Notes under the pieces: generated by a model
Seen by the model: the letters and a program-made list of their open reading frames with translations, nothing else
Databases searched by the model: none
Told to the model about the DNA's origin: nothing
Translations under genes and position numbers: made by a program
DNA from: Granulicella aggregans
Lineage (GTDB): Bacteria; Acidobacteriota; Terriglobia; Terriglobales; Acidobacteriaceae
DNA length: 64,000 bases
Direction: 5' to 3'
NCBI RefSeq assembly: GCF_025685565.1
Contig: NZ_JAGSYE010000001.1
Span: forward strand, 124,001-188,000
In this document: piece by piece, positions 25,396 through 34,371 of the stretch
Numbering within the stretch: the first letter of the stretch is position 1
How the letters are laid out: every line of letters starts with the position of its first letter

Positions 25396-25422
25396 TTCTT
25401 ACGTCCCAGCAAAGGATCGACT

Positions 25423-26187
25423 CTATGGGTGAGGAGCGACCTTCACCTTGGGCTCGACGATCACCAGATCGACCCGCCGGTTCTGCCCTCGGCCCTCGGG
25501 CGTAGCGTTATCGGCCACTGGCCGGTAAGGCCCGTAGCCCGCAACCGAGATCTTATCCGGCGGAAATCCAGCATCATCCACCAGCAACGTAAGTACGCTG
25601 GTCGCGCGCGCCGAAGAGAGCTGCCAGTTCGACTGGAAGAGTGGCGTGTGAATCGGCTGATTGTCGGAGTGTCCTTCGACGCGCAGCTCGAGATGATGGT
25701 CCATCAACACATGGGCCGTCTTGCGTAGCTGTTCAGCCGCTCCCGGAAGCAGCGTCGCATCGCCCGACTTGAAGAAGCCAAAGTCGCGCAGGCTGATGAT
25801 CAACCCTTCCGTCGTTTGCTGCACCACGATCTCATGCTTGTCGATCGCATCGCCCAGCACTCCTTCAAGCTGCGTCTTCAACTGCGTCGTATCGACGGGC
25901 AAAGGAGCGGGCATCACAGGTGCCGGCGGAAGGGGGTTGTTCTCATCAGTTGGCCCCGTATCCGGCTTGGGATCATCGTGAGCGCTCAGCTTCTCGAAGC
26001 CAGAATGGATCCCGGCGGACACGGTTTGTACGCTCTTACTGCGGCCACGGGAGAAGGCAAACAGCACGATGAAGACGGCAAGCAGCAGCGTGACAAAGTC
26101 CGCGTAAGAGAGCAGCCAGCGATCATGTGACGGGGCCGCCTCTTCTTCACGCCTCGACGATCGTCTCAATCTGGCTGCTCGCCTCAT
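25423..26187 (-). CDS. motB: Flagellar stator protein MotB
   Basis: A 254-residue MotB. The single membrane helix WLLSYADFVTLLLAVFIVLF carries the essential proton-binding Asp at residue 30. A proline-rich linker (about 75-100) leads to an OmpA-type peptidoglycan-binding domain (about 130-245) with RVEGHSDNQP and GRGQNRRVDLVI. With MotA it forms the proton-driven stator. Its ATG immediately follows the motA stop codon. It converges with ftsZ, with only 27 bp between them. Confidence 0.95.
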   Translation of the reverse strand: MRRAARLRRSSRREEEAAPSHDRWLLSYADFVTLLLAVFIVLFAFSRGRSKSVQTVSAGIHSGFEKLSAHDDPKPDTGPTDENNPLPPAPVMPAPLPVDTTQLKTQLEGVLGDAIDKHEIVVQQTTEGLIISLRDFGFFKSGDATLLPGAAEQLRKTAHVLMDHHLELRVEGHSDNQPIHTPLFQSNWQLSSARATSVLTLLVDDAGFPPDKISVAGYGPYRPVADNATPEGRGQNRRVDLVIVEPKVKVAPHP

Positions 26188-26991
26188 TTACGCAGCCAGC
26201 TCCGGCCTGGTGATCACCTCGACCTTGACCGCCTCTTCAGCGAGATAGCATTCAAGGCGCTCTCGCAATGCGCGCGGGCCCATGCCATCCATAATTGCGA
26301 GCACTGCTTCAAGGACCATCTCGCGTGCAATCTGCCGCTCGCGAATGCGAATCCGGAGCTTGCCCGCCAAAGGCAGAAGCAGAATGTTGGCCAGACCGAG
26401 CCCATAGAGCGTCGAGACGAAGGCTACTGCGATGCCTCTACCAATCTCCGTCACATTGTCCATGCGCTGCATCACCTGAATCAGGCCCAGCACGGCACCC
26501 ATGATCCCAAGTGTCGGTGCAAACCCGCCGGAGGCCTCAAGCAACTTCACCGCGCCAAGTTCGCGCTCGTCCAGAAGGTCGAGTTCAAGCTCCATATTCT
26601 CCCGCATCGTCTGCGGATGGGCACCATCGACGGCAAAGGTAAGCGCCTTCCGCAAAAACTTATCTTCGATGTCCGCCAGCTGTGAGTCCAGGCGCAGAAT
26701 CCCATGCCTGCGGGCCTGGGTGCAGTAAGACACCATCTCCTCCAGCGTGTCGGTCGCCTTGGTCGATCGCTCATAGAAGATAGTTGGCAACACCTTAAAT
26801 GTGTCGATCACTGTCTTCATCGGAAACTGAATGAGGATGACACCCAGCGTACCCGCTAAAACAATTAGCGCCGCGGAGGGCTGAAGGATCTGCCGAACGC
26901 TTCCCCCATCAAGAACAAGCCCGCCAACAATTCCCGCGACTGCAAGAAATGTGCCAAGCAGAGTGCTCTTGTCAACGCGACGCTTATTCAT
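26188..26991 (-). CDS. motA: Flagellar stator protein MotA
   Basis: A 267-residue MotA with the expected four helices, including SGGFAPTLGIMGAVLGLIQVM with the conserved proline, and AFVSTLYGLGLANILLLPLAGKL split across helices 3 and 4. The frame is open to 27060, but the first 23 residues of that version do not look like MotA. A sigma-54 promoter at 27020-27036 would also lie inside it, so I start at the ATG 26991. No clear ribosome site is visible. motB follows without a gap. Confidence 0.93.
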   Translation of the reverse strand: MNKRRVDKSTLLGTFLAVAGIVGGLVLDGGSVRQILQPSAALIVLAGTLGVILIQFPMKTVIDTFKVLPTIFYERSTKATDTLEEMVSYCTQARRHGILRLDSQLADIEDKFLRKALTFAVDGAHPQTMRENMELELDLLDERELGAVKLLEASGGFAPTLGIMGAVLGLIQVMQRMDNVTEIGRGIAVAFVSTLYGLGLANILLLPLAGKLRIRIRERQIAREMVLEAVLAIMDGMGPRALRERLECYLAEEAVKVEVITRPELAA

Positions 26992-27019
26992 AGCTATGTA
27001 TCTATCAGAAATAGATAGG

Positions 27020-27036
27020 CGCACGTATCGTGCCAA
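27020..27036 (-). promoter_or_regulatory. Sigma-54 promoter of motAB
   Basis: Minus strand reads TTGGCACGATACGTGCG. The GG (-24) and GC (-12) are separated by exactly 10 nt; the -24 box TGGCACG is perfect and the -12 box has one mismatch. Predicted start is near 27009, 18 nt before the motA ATG. Confidence 0.65.
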
Positions 27037-27226
27037 AGATGTAGATGAAGCTATGAACAAACGGCAGAGTAAATGCTATGCACAGTGCAGGTGATCCTAT
27101 TGTTTTACAGCTCTTGGAATATCGGGCCAAGATGAGAGGTTTATGAGAGAAATACGCTCTGACATCTTCATCTCTATCTCAGCGACGCTAACCTAGGTCG
27201 CTCGAAAGAATTCTTGCGATCTGCCC

Positions 27227-27254
27227 TGAACGGCTTCCATGGGGCGGTCGATAG
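27227..27254 (+). promoter_or_regulatory. Sigma-28 (FliA) promoter of fliC
   Basis: TGAA (27227-27230), 16 nt, GTCGATAG (27247-27254). The same TGAA-N16-GYCGATA arrangement occurs before flgM and the HDOD gene, which supports all three. Predicted leader is about 95 nt. Confidence 0.6.
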
Positions 27255-27358
27255 AAGTCCTGCACCGAGATGGGCAGCCTGAAAGAGCAAAGCTCAAGAG
27301 GCGCAACAATTTCAGAAGCAAAACTATTACACCGCTAACTAAAAAAAGGAGCAACACA

Positions 27359-28177
27359 ATGTCACTCAGCATCTTGAACAACATCCCCGCTCTTCAGGCT
27401 GAAAACCAACTCACGATCACGACGACAGCTGCTAACAAGAGCCTGCAGGAACTGTCCTCGGGATCACGCATCAACTCCGGTTCCGACGACGCCGCCGGTC
27501 TCGCCATCTCCGATGGTTTGAACGCCAACGTCGCCGCCCTCAACCAGTCTTCTCTCAACGCGACCAACGCAGTTGGCTCCCTGCAGACCGCAGACGGCGC
27601 TCTCTCGCAGGTCACCGCTCTCCTCAACCGCTCCGTTACGCTCGCCACCGAGGCTTCCAGCAGCGGTCTCAGCACCTCACAGTCCGCCGCGATCAACACC
27701 GAGTTCCAGGCTCTGCTCACGCAGATCGGCAACATCGGCACCACGACCAACTTCAACGGCACGGCTGTCTTCGGCTCGACCGTTTCGGCCTTCACCTCCG
27801 ACGGCACCACCGGCGGCACGGTCAGCATCGGCGCAAACGTTGCCGCTCTGACCACCACCTCGCTCGGCCTCAGCACCTCCACCCTCACCTCGGCCAGCTC
27901 CGCTCAGACCGCTCTGACCGCTCTGACCGCTGCGATCTCCACCATCTCGGCACAGCGCGGCACGCTCGGCGCCACCGTTGAGCAGCTCCAGGCTGCTTCC
28001 ACCGTCGACACCAACGAGTCGCAGAACCTCGTCACCGCTTCCAGCAACATCACCTCTGCCGACATCAGCAGCGTGGTCGCGGATGACACCAAGTACAGCA
28101 TCCTCGAGCAGACCGGCATCTCGGCGCTGCAGCAGGCTAACCAGCAAGCGCAGACCGTCCTCAAGCTCCTCCAGTAA
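27359..28177 (+). CDS. fliC: Flagellin
   Basis: A 272-residue flagellin, the filament subunit exported by the flagellar type III system. The conserved N-terminal D0/D1 part (SLSILNNIPALQAENQLTIT, then GSRINSGSDDAAGLAISDGL) and C-terminal part (LEQTGISALQQANQQAQTVL then KLLQ) are intact. The central variable domain is very short, so the filament surface is close to the minimal type. I use the ATG at 27359 behind AAGGAG; the frame is open upstream. A strong terminator follows, so fliC is mainly monocistronic. Confidence 0.96.
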   Translation: MSLSILNNIPALQAENQLTITTTAANKSLQELSSGSRINSGSDDAAGLAISDGLNANVAALNQSSLNATNAVGSLQTADGALSQVTALLNRSVTLATEASSSGLSTSQSAAINTEFQALLTQIGNIGTTTNFNGTAVFGSTVSAFTSDGTTGGTVSIGANVAALTTTSLGLSTSTLTSASSAQTALTALTAAISTISAQRGTLGATVEQLQAASTVDTNESQNLVTASSNITSADISSVVADDTKYSILEQTGISALQQANQQAQTVLKLLQ

Positions 28178-28184
28178 AACGAAG

Positions 28185-28232
28185 TGGCTGCGGTCGCTGA
28201 GCTTGTCTCAGCGACCGCGGCCATCGTTGTTT
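28185..28232 (+). terminator. Rho-independent terminator of fliC
   Basis: A 17-bp stem including GCGGTCGCTGAG/CTCAGCGACCGC with a CTTGT loop and one G-T wobble, followed by a T-rich stretch (TCGTTGTTTT). Confidence 0.85.
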
Positions 28233-28267
28233 TGACATAACTGGGTCACCCAAGGAGTCTGCATCGC

Positions 28268-29632
28268 ATGAGTACAACATCTTCCACGCTCACATCGGTC
28301 CTCTCCGCCCTTGGCGGTACCACTGGTATCGATGTCACCGCCGCCGTAGACGCGATCCTCTATGCCGACCGGGCCCCGGAACGCGGCTGGCAGGCTCAAC
28401 AGGCGACTCTCGCGAGTCAAACCTCCGCCATCAATCAGCTCAGCAGTGAGGCCTCCTCACTGAGCGACGCCTTGGCCGCGTTGCAAAGCACCACCGGCGC
28501 ACTCAGCACCGTCAGCGCGAGCAGCTCCGACACCAGCTTGCTCACCGCGACTGCGAGCGATGGCACAACTGCGGGCAGCCATAGTGTCACCATCAATAAG
28601 CTAGCCTCGGCCGGATCCTGGTACTCGACGACCACCGAGTCGAGCAGTTCGGCAACGCTGCCTTCGGGCAGCTTCAGCATCACGGTCGGTTCGACCACCA
28701 CATCTATTCCAACTGACACCGGAGACGGTACCGCCGACACTCTCGATGAACTCGCCGCCACCATCAACGGCAAGGCGCTGGGTGTCACCGCAACCGTCGT
28801 CACGGACAGCACCGGAGCCAGGCTTGCATTGACTTCCACGACCACCGGAAGCGCCGGCGACTTTTCCGTCGCAACAGGCGGCAGCCTCGCATTTCAACGT
28901 TCCGCCACCGGTACGGACGCTTCCTTGACTGTCGATGGAGTTCCGATCACCAGCGCTAGCAACACCGTCACCGGTGCCATCAACGGCGTTACGCTGAACC
29001 TGCTTGGAGCCGCGACCGGAACCCCGGTGACCGTGAGCGTGGCCCCCGATACGACCTCCATCACGTCGGCGATAACAACCTTCGTCAACGCCTACAACAC
29101 GCTCATCACCGACACGAATACGTCGATCAGCTACGACGCGAGCACACAGACGGCCGGTGTATTGCAAAGCGACAGCGCCGCACAGGGCCTGCAGTCCGCG
29201 CTCCTGGCTTCGACAAACTACTCTGCCTCCAGCGGCACCTACAAGTCGCTTTCCTCGCTCGGCATCGAGACAAACTCCGATGGCACGTTGACGCTCAACA
29301 GCACCACGCTCGCGAGCGCTCTTCAATCCAATAGCGGAGCGGTAGCGACGTTCTTCCAGGGAAGCGCCTTCAACGGTTTTGCCGCTTCGCTCACCTCGTC
29401 GCTGAATACTTACACCGATCCCACACAGGGAGCCTTCACGGTCGACCTTCAAAGCATCAGTGCCGAAAATCAGGACCTGACAAACGAGACCAACACGCTT
29501 GAGGTTTACCTCTCCTCACAGCAAACGATTCTCACCGCGCAATATAACGCCGCAGACATCGCCATTCAGCAACTGCCAGAGAAGCTCAAACAGATCAATG
29601 CGCTCCTCAACCCGAACTCCAGCAGTTCCTAG
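28268..29632 (+). CDS. fliD: Flagellar filament cap protein FliD
   Basis: A 454-residue FliD (hook-associated protein 2), which forms the cap that folds exported flagellin at the filament tip. The N-terminal region (TGIDVTAAVDAILYADRAPE, then a long helical coiled coil) and the C-terminal helices ending KQINALLNPNS fit the family. The centre is Ser/Thr/Gly-rich beta structure. It lies downstream of fliC beyond the terminator and is followed 8 bp later by fliS. Confidence 0.92.
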   Translation: MSTTSSTLTSVLSALGGTTGIDVTAAVDAILYADRAPERGWQAQQATLASQTSAINQLSSEASSLSDALAALQSTTGALSTVSASSSDTSLLTATASDGTTAGSHSVTINKLASAGSWYSTTTESSSSATLPSGSFSITVGSTTTSIPTDTGDGTADTLDELAATINGKALGVTATVVTDSTGARLALTSTTTGSAGDFSVATGGSLAFQRSATGTDASLTVDGVPITSASNTVTGAINGVTLNLLGAATGTPVTVSVAPDTTSITSAITTFVNAYNTLITDTNTSISYDASTQTAGVLQSDSAAQGLQSALLASTNYSASSGTYKSLSSLGIETNSDGTLTLNSTTLASALQSNSGAVATFFQGSAFNGFAASLTSSLNTYTDPTQGAFTVDLQSISAENQDLTNETNTLEVYLSSQQTILTAQYNAADIAIQQLPEKLKQINALLNPNSSSS

Positions 29633-29640
29633 AGATCGAC

Positions 29641-30117
29641 ATGACAAACAATACTGCTTCACTTGAATACCGCCGTGCCGCGACCCAACAGGCTTCTGTA
29701 GTAGGCCTCGTCATCGCGTTGCACGACACGCTAATGGGAGACATCCGGCGGGCAGCGGATGCAATTGACAGGGGCGACATCCAGGGCCGGTGTGACCAAC
29801 TGGTCCACGCCTTCAAAGTCCTTCAACAGTTGGAAGCGATGCTGGACATGGACAAGGGTGGAAACACAGCCATCCAGGTGAAGCGCTTCTACGGCCACAT
29901 TCGTGGGCAGCTCCTGCTCGCCCAGTTCAAGTTATCCTCCGCCATCCTTCACAAACAGATTCAGATCGTCCTAGAGGTCCGCGAAGCGTGGCAACAGCTT
30001 GACAGCTCGGCGATGGAAAGCCGTAACCCGGCAGCTCCATCGTCGACGGTGGATCAAGCGGCGACAGAGCGCGCCGAACCGGCAGAGGCTCGGCTCTCGT
30101 TCTCGTGTTCCTTCTAG
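29641..30117 (+). CDS. fliS: Flagellin export chaperone FliS
   Basis: A 158-residue FliS-family protein, a helical-bundle chaperone that binds the flagellin C-terminus in the cytoplasm. The first 115 residues show the usual pattern (EYRRAATQQASVVGLVIALHD, RCDQLVHAFKVLQQLEAML, then IRGQLLLAQFKLSSAILHKQ). A tail of about 40 residues is low in complexity. It is coupled to fliD and followed by a strong terminator. Confidence 0.88.
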   Translation: MTNNTASLEYRRAATQQASVVGLVIALHDTLMGDIRRAADAIDRGDIQGRCDQLVHAFKVLQQLEAMLDMDKGGNTAIQVKRFYGHIRGQLLLAQFKLSSAILHKQIQIVLEVREAWQQLDSSAMESRNPAAPSSTVDQAATERAEPAEARLSFSCSF

Positions 30118-30150
30118 ATCGACGATCACTTCCCTAACCAAGGGCTCCAA

Positions 30151-30183
30151 GGCGACCTGAACATTTCAGGTCGCCACTTTTTT
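30151..30183 (+). terminator. Rho-independent terminator after fliS
   Basis: Perfect 10-bp stem GGCGACCTGA/TCAGGTCGCC, loop ACATT, followed by ACTTTTTT. Confidence 0.9.
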
Positions 30184-30689
30184 GCCCAACACGTCGAAGT
30201 TCGAAGAGGCCGGTCCGATCGGATGACACGTAACGATGCGAAGCCCATCGTCCCAGGCGAAGCTCGAGCCACACAATGCGCAGAATCCAGGGTGCCCATG
30301 AATGCGGCTGCCGCCGTCCCCTGCGAATGTTCTTTGTTGGCTGGGTAGCAAAGCGCAAGCGCAGTCGAAGGCCCCCGAGTAAGTCGACATCCCCTCAACA
30401 CCCTGGACCGCGCCAAATCTCCATGAGGCGCAGCATCTCCTATTGCCATATCCCTGTGCGGATATTCTGAGGCGCAGCCGAAGAAGGACGGCATTTGCTC
30501 ATGCTACGGATAGACCTGCGTGCGACGTACGGGAAGGCAGGCCCCTTCCTGCGCTAGGCGCGACGACCAGCATGACGGCCTGGAGATGATTCGCCGGTAC
30601 GCCTTGTAGATCATCGATTCATGTACGGCTTCGATCGCGAACGGGAGATCAGCTCCCAGAAGGTTCCCCTTCAGCAACCCACACAGGCA
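30184..30689. other. About 500 bp without a recognisable gene
   Basis: Lies between the convergent fliS and flgL terminators. Several short frames exist on both strands but none has a ribosome site, plausible codon use or recognisable family. It may be decayed sequence or a dispersed non-coding repeat. Confidence 0.5.
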
Positions 30690-30735
30690 AACGGCAACGG
30701 CGTCAATCGTGGTTGCGATGGACGCCGTTGCCGTT
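30690..30735 (-). terminator. Terminator of the flgF-flgL operon
   Basis: A perfect 15-bp stem (AACGGCAACGGCGTC with its complement) and a 16-nt loop, 18 bp after the flgL stop. On the minus strand TTTGCC follows. Confidence 0.8.
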
Positions 30736-30752
30736 ACTGCCCCGAGATAAAT

Positions 30753-31649
30753 TTACGACTGTAGATAGTTGAGCAGGCTGTTCTGGATGACCTTCGCAGC
30801 TGCTGCGAGGACCGCCGAGTTGCTCGTCTCCGCGTTGGTCAGATTCTCCGCAGCCGTCGCGGCATCGATCCCTACAAGCGAGTTCTCACGCGAGGTGAGA
30901 GTGACCGTCTCCTGCGAAAGATACGTCTCCTGCGCCGTGAGCTGGTTGATCGTATTGCCATACACCGCATGCTGCGCGGTCACATACTGTAGCGCCGAAG
31001 TGACATCGGTCGTAGCGATGGCAATGGTGCTGGTGTTACCCGCCTGCAGCGCCGATGCAAGATTGCTGAGCGCACCCAGAACACTTCCGCTCGAATTGGT
31101 GAACAAGGTCGATCCCGGGATGTTGGCCTGCACCGAGAGCGAGCTGCCCACGGAGATGCTGTTCACGCCCGTGTTTCCGTTGTAGGTGTATCCCGTCGGA
31201 GAGGTCGAATCGGCGGTAAACGCCGCTTTGCCGCTTACCGTACCGCCAAACAACGAGATCCCCTGGAAGGTCGTATTGGCAAGACCCACGACGTTGCTCA
31301 GAATGCCTTGAATGTTCGTGGCGATCGACTGCCGGTCCGAGTCCGAGGTCGTGCTGTTCGCGCCTTCCGTGCCCAACGTGATGGCCTGGTTCAGCAGCGA
31401 CACCACCGAAGTCAGCACGCCGTCCGCAGTCTGAGCCTGCGAAAGGACTGAGCTCGCATTGGAGGAATACTGATCGACGTTGGCGGCCTGCGCCTGTAGC
31501 TGAACGTAAGCCGCCGAAGCCGCAGGATCGTCCGACGGAAGGTTGACGCGCTGCCCCGTCGAGACCTGCTGGAAAGCGGTCTGCACGGCTTGCTCGCTGT
31601 TCTGGATATCGATAAGGACGCTTGCGTTTAAGTTTGGGTTGAACCGCAT
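30753..31649 (-). CDS. flgL: Hook-filament junction protein FlgL
   Basis: A 298-residue FlgL (hook-associated protein 3). It has flagellin-like terminal helices: MRFNPNLNASVLIDIQNSEQ and STGQRVNLPSDDPAASAAYV at the start, and VTLTSRENSLVGIDAATAAE then a helical end. It joins the FlgK ring to the filament. It starts 10 bp after flgK and is last in the operon. Confidence 0.94.
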   Translation of the reverse strand: MRFNPNLNASVLIDIQNSEQAVQTAFQQVSTGQRVNLPSDDPAASAAYVQLQAQAANVDQYSSNASSVLSQAQTADGVLTSVVSLLNQAITLGTEGANSTTSDSDRQSIATNIQGILSNVVGLANTTFQGISLFGGTVSGKAAFTADSTSPTGYTYNGNTGVNSISVGSSLSVQANIPGSTLFTNSSGSVLGALSNLASALQAGNTSTIAIATTDVTSALQYVTAQHAVYGNTINQLTAQETYLSQETVTLTSRENSLVGIDAATAAENLTNAETSNSAVLAAAAKVIQNSLLNYLQS

Positions 31650-31659
31650 CTCTATGGCC

Positions 31660-33027
31660 TCACTGAATCATGTTAATCGTGGTATCGAACAGGCTCTGAA
31701 TGGTGCTGACCACCTTGGCCGCCGCCGCGTAAGCCTGCTGATACTGGATAAGGTTTGCCGACTCCTGATCGATCGACACACCGGAGATCGAGCCCTGCTG
31801 GTTATTCAGCGCCGTCAGGCTCTGCTGAATCGAGGTCGAGTCCGAGGTCGCGGTCGCGGTATAGCTGCCAATCTCGTACACCAGGTTCGCAGATTGCGCC
31901 GTCGCGCTCTGGCCATTGGACAGCGCAGTGTTCTGTAGCGCGGTGAGATTGGCAACATTACCGTTGCTTCCCGAAGAGCCATCCGAACTCGCGGCAAGGG
32001 CCGAGGGGTCGGTCGTCGTCAGCGCGATCGAAGCCGCTGATCCCGCGACCGTGTTCGATACGGTGAACAGGGCCGCGCCGGCGTTCCCGTTCTCGTCGTA
32101 GCCCTGTGCCTGCGCCGCATTGAAGGCCGTCGCAAACTGGTTCGCAAGCGTGTCGAGAGAGTTGAGCAGCGTAGGAATCTGGGTATCGCGGACCTGGATC
32201 GATCCGCCGAGATCTCCACCGGAGATCTGCGATGTGATGTTCGTTCCGTTTTGATCGAGCACCTGCGCATTGCCGGCTGAATCGTTCGCCGTCGAAAGAG
32301 CGTAACTTGCGTTGCCCTGCACCAGGGGCGTACCGTTGCCGGTCGTAATCGTATCGCCCTGGGTGGAGTGCGTCACCGTGATGTTCGTCAACTGGGCAAG
32401 CTGCAGTTCGACCTGGTTCAACTGGTCGCCGATAGGCCCTAGGTTCTGGCCCTCCGCGTTCTGCTGTTGAAGCTCCACGTTCAGCTGCGCAACTTGCGAC
32501 GCGAGCGCGTTGATCTGAGACACATCGCTCGTCACGGTGGTGTTCAAGCTGCTCGCCGGGCCAGATAGTCCGGCCGAAATGGAGTTGAACTGGCTTACCA
32601 GCGCCTGCGCGCCCTGAATCGCCGTCTGGCGGGTTGCCGAGTCGCTCGGATCCGACGACAGCGCCGAGAGATTGTTGAAGAACGTAGAAAGTGTGCTCGA
32701 CAGGCTGGTCCCGCTGCTGGGAAACAGCGTCTGGATCTGGTCCAGCGCATTCACCTGCGCATCGGCGCTCGACTGCTGGCTGGTCTGCTGCTGAATCCGC
32801 AGTGTCAGCAGATCATTGCGCACCGAGGTGACACTCGTCACGTTCACGCCGCCGCCGACCTGCACCGTGCCGTCGGTCAAAGGTGACGCCTCGCTCAGGC
32901 TTACCGTCTCGCGGGCGTAACCGGTCGTGCTGGCGTTAGCGATGTTGTTGTTCGTGACCTGCAGCTCAAGCTCCTGGGCTTGGAGCGACTGGGAGGCGAT
33001 CGAAAGTGCCGAATTAAGAGTTGCCAT
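31660..33027 (-). CDS. flgK: Hook-associated protein FlgK
   Basis: A 455-residue FlgK. The rod/hook N-terminal motif ALSIASQSLQAQELELQVTN then NNIANASTTGYARETVSL is complete, and the C-terminal SGVSIDQESANLIQYQQAYA is typical. The middle is Ser/Thr/Ala-rich and shorter than in Escherichia coli (about 547 residues). AGGAGATAACGAT precedes the ATG. Exported as the first junction ring above the hook; its chaperone candidate FlgN is encoded immediately upstream. Confidence 0.95.
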   Translation of the reverse strand: MATLNSALSIASQSLQAQELELQVTNNNIANASTTGYARETVSLSEASPLTDGTVQVGGGVNVTSVTSVRNDLLTLRIQQQTSQQSSADAQVNALDQIQTLFPSSGTSLSSTLSTFFNNLSALSSDPSDSATRQTAIQGAQALVSQFNSISAGLSGPASSLNTTVTSDVSQINALASQVAQLNVELQQQNAEGQNLGPIGDQLNQVELQLAQLTNITVTHSTQGDTITTGNGTPLVQGNASYALSTANDSAGNAQVLDQNGTNITSQISGGDLGGSIQVRDTQIPTLLNSLDTLANQFATAFNAAQAQGYDENGNAGAALFTVSNTVAGSAASIALTTTDPSALAASSDGSSGSNGNVANLTALQNTALSNGQSATAQSANLVYEIGSYTATATSDSTSIQQSLTALNNQQGSISGVSIDQESANLIQYQQAYAAAAKVVSTIQSLFDTTINMIQ

Positions 33028-33039
33028 ATCGTTATCTCC

Positions 33040-33468
33040 TCAGACTTCGCAGGACCAGGTTTGAAGATTCGCCTGGACGCCAGAGGTCGAGTGGGTTGAA
33101 CCTTGATAGCTGCGGAAAAGACCGGCGAACAGCCGCAATGTCTCGCCCGAGTGGCGTAGCAATGCGGCGTATCTCTTGTTGAGTACAAGGACCGACGCGA
33201 CGGCCTCTTCGATCTGGAAGGAAAGATCAGAGTCTTCACAGTTCGGGCTGAGCGCCCGGTCGGCGGAAAGCTTCGCACTTCTTCCGCGCTGGATATGAGC
33301 GAGGCGCGAGCAGGCTGCCTGCTGCACCCGAATGCTCTCTTGCAACGGGGAAAGCTCTTGCCGGGCGATGCAGTTCATCGCCGTTTCGAGCTCCCCCGCA
33401 AGACACTGCAGATTTGCGAGGTATTCTTTACCTTCATCCGGCGACAGCTGCTGCTTCCAAAGATGCAT
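33040..33468 (-). CDS. flgN: FlgN-like export chaperone
   Basis: A 142-residue helical protein between flgM and flgK, the standard place of flgN. The long amphipathic helices (LANLQCLAGELETAMNCIAR, and EEAVASVLVLNKRYAALLRH) fit FlgN, the cytoplasmic chaperone of FlgK and FlgL. Sequence similarity is weak, as usual for FlgN, so the name leans on context. GAGGG precedes the ATG. Confidence 0.75.
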   Translation of the reverse strand: MHLWKQQLSPDEGKEYLANLQCLAGELETAMNCIARQELSPLQESIRVQQAACSRLAHIQRGRSAKLSADRALSPNCEDSDLSFQIEEAVASVLVLNKRYAALLRHSGETLRLFAGLFRSYQGSTHSTSGVQANLQTWSCEV

Positions 33469-33539
33469 CGTTTCCCTCTGCAGAAATTCCGTGGCCTGCC
33501 GGATAGGTTGTCTCTTCGCGATACCTGACTACCAGGCCT

Positions 33540-33839
33540 CTAAATATCGGAGCTCGCGATCGACTGAGAAATCTTGTCACTATCAAGCTGGTACTGGGCA
33601 GATTTCACCGCCTGTCTCAACGATTCCACCTTTGCCTGCCGTGAGGGCGAGGTCTGCAGGGCGGTCTTGCTGAGGGCCTGGACGGTGTTGGTTGCGGCGG
33701 TGAAGCTGGTCGTATCTTCCGCCGTTTGTTTATGTTGGGCGCTGGCTGCGGACTTTGCAGAAGCGGCGTCGGCGAGAGTCTTGCCCTGCACTGACTTGGA
33801 AAAATCGGTTGTTGCTGCGCCAAAACGATCGACGACCAT
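33540..33839 (-). CDS. flgM: Anti-sigma-28 factor FlgM
   Basis: A 99-residue FlgM, which binds FliA until it is exported through the finished hook. The C-terminal half (SPSRQAKVESLRQAVKSAQY, QLDSDKISQSIASSDI) is the sigma-binding helix region of the family; the N-terminal half is disordered-looking. The frame is open to 33875, but AGGAGGTGTTGTC sits directly before the ATG at 33839. It has its own sigma-28-type promoter and so is under feedback from the factor it inhibits. Confidence 0.88.
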   Translation of the reverse strand: MVVDRFGAATTDFSKSVQGKTLADAASAKSAASAQHKQTAEDTTSFTAATNTVQALSKTALQTSPSRQAKVESLRQAVKSAQYQLDSDKISQSIASSDI

Positions 33840-33865
33840 GACAACACCTCCTTTGAACGACTCCA

Positions 33866-33893
33866 CTATCGGCATTTCCCGAAGTGCTGTTCA
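33866..33893 (-). promoter_or_regulatory. Sigma-28 promoter of flgM-flgN-flgK-flgL
   Basis: On the minus strand TGAA (33890-33893), 16 nt, GCCGATAG (33866-33873). Predicted start about 20 nt before the flgM ATG, just upstream of its ribosome site. Confidence 0.7.
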
Positions 33894-33909
33894 ATAAGAG
33901 GGGGGTTTT

Positions 33910-34371
33910 TCACACTTTTCCACCGTCGGCCGTTTTTGGTGCCTCGGCGGAGTTCCCAACTTTAGTTGCAGCTATGGACGCATCTTTATGGTCAGAAGCT
34001 TTGTGCAGATTGGCCGTAATCATCTTCGCGATCCCGATCCCGCCCGACGCCGTCAGCGAGCCGGCCAGCGCCTGCATGGCGATGCCCTGGAACTGGTCCT
34101 TGCCGGAGTCGTCATCCTCATCCTGGCCGTCGCCGCCCGGGACCTTCGCGAAGCTCTGTTCAGCTTGCGAAAGCCAGCTCCCAAGCAGGATCGACTCGAA
34201 GTCATGGCCCGCCTTGTCGATCTTCGCGTCCTCCGTCCCCGAGGCCGAGGTCGAACTCGCTGTGGCTGAGGTCGAAGCCGCCGCTGTCTTGGCGCCGCTC
34301 AACAGCCGGGCTGCCTGCGCGTCCTGCAGCCCCGATTGCGAGACCAGCAAACTCGTCGATGCGTCAAACAT
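33910..34371 (-). CDS. flgJ: Rod-binding protein FlgJ, N-terminal domain only
   Basis: A 153-residue protein matching the rod-capping domain of FlgJ (KIDKAGHDFESILLGSWLSQ, then MAMQALAG-type helix GIAMQALAGSLTASGGIGIA). The C-terminal muramidase domain of gamma-proteobacterial FlgJ is absent, so wall opening needs another enzyme. It starts one base after flgI with a GGAGGTGATC ribosome site. Confidence 0.85.
   Translation of the reverse strand: MFDASTSLLVSQSGLQDAQAARLLSGAKTAAASTSATASSTSASGTEDAKIDKAGHDFESILLGSWLSQAEQSFAKVPGGDGQDEDDDSGKDQFQGIAMQALAGSLTASGGIGIAKMITANLHKASDHKDASIAATKVGNSAEAPKTADGGKV

Larger units (their letters stand above)
26992..27358. other. 367-bp divergent region between motA and fliC
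   Basis: Holds the motA sigma-54 promoter on the left and a sigma-28-type promoter for fliC on the right. The AT-rich middle (about 27060-27190) shows a small TGCACAGTGCA palindrome near 27080 but nothing else I can name. Confidence 0.5.

Noticed and set aside
30126..30494. 122-codon minus-strand frame in the fliS-flgL gap
   Set aside because: Overlaps the fliS terminator, no ribosome site, no recognisable domain; other short frames in the same place are equally weak.
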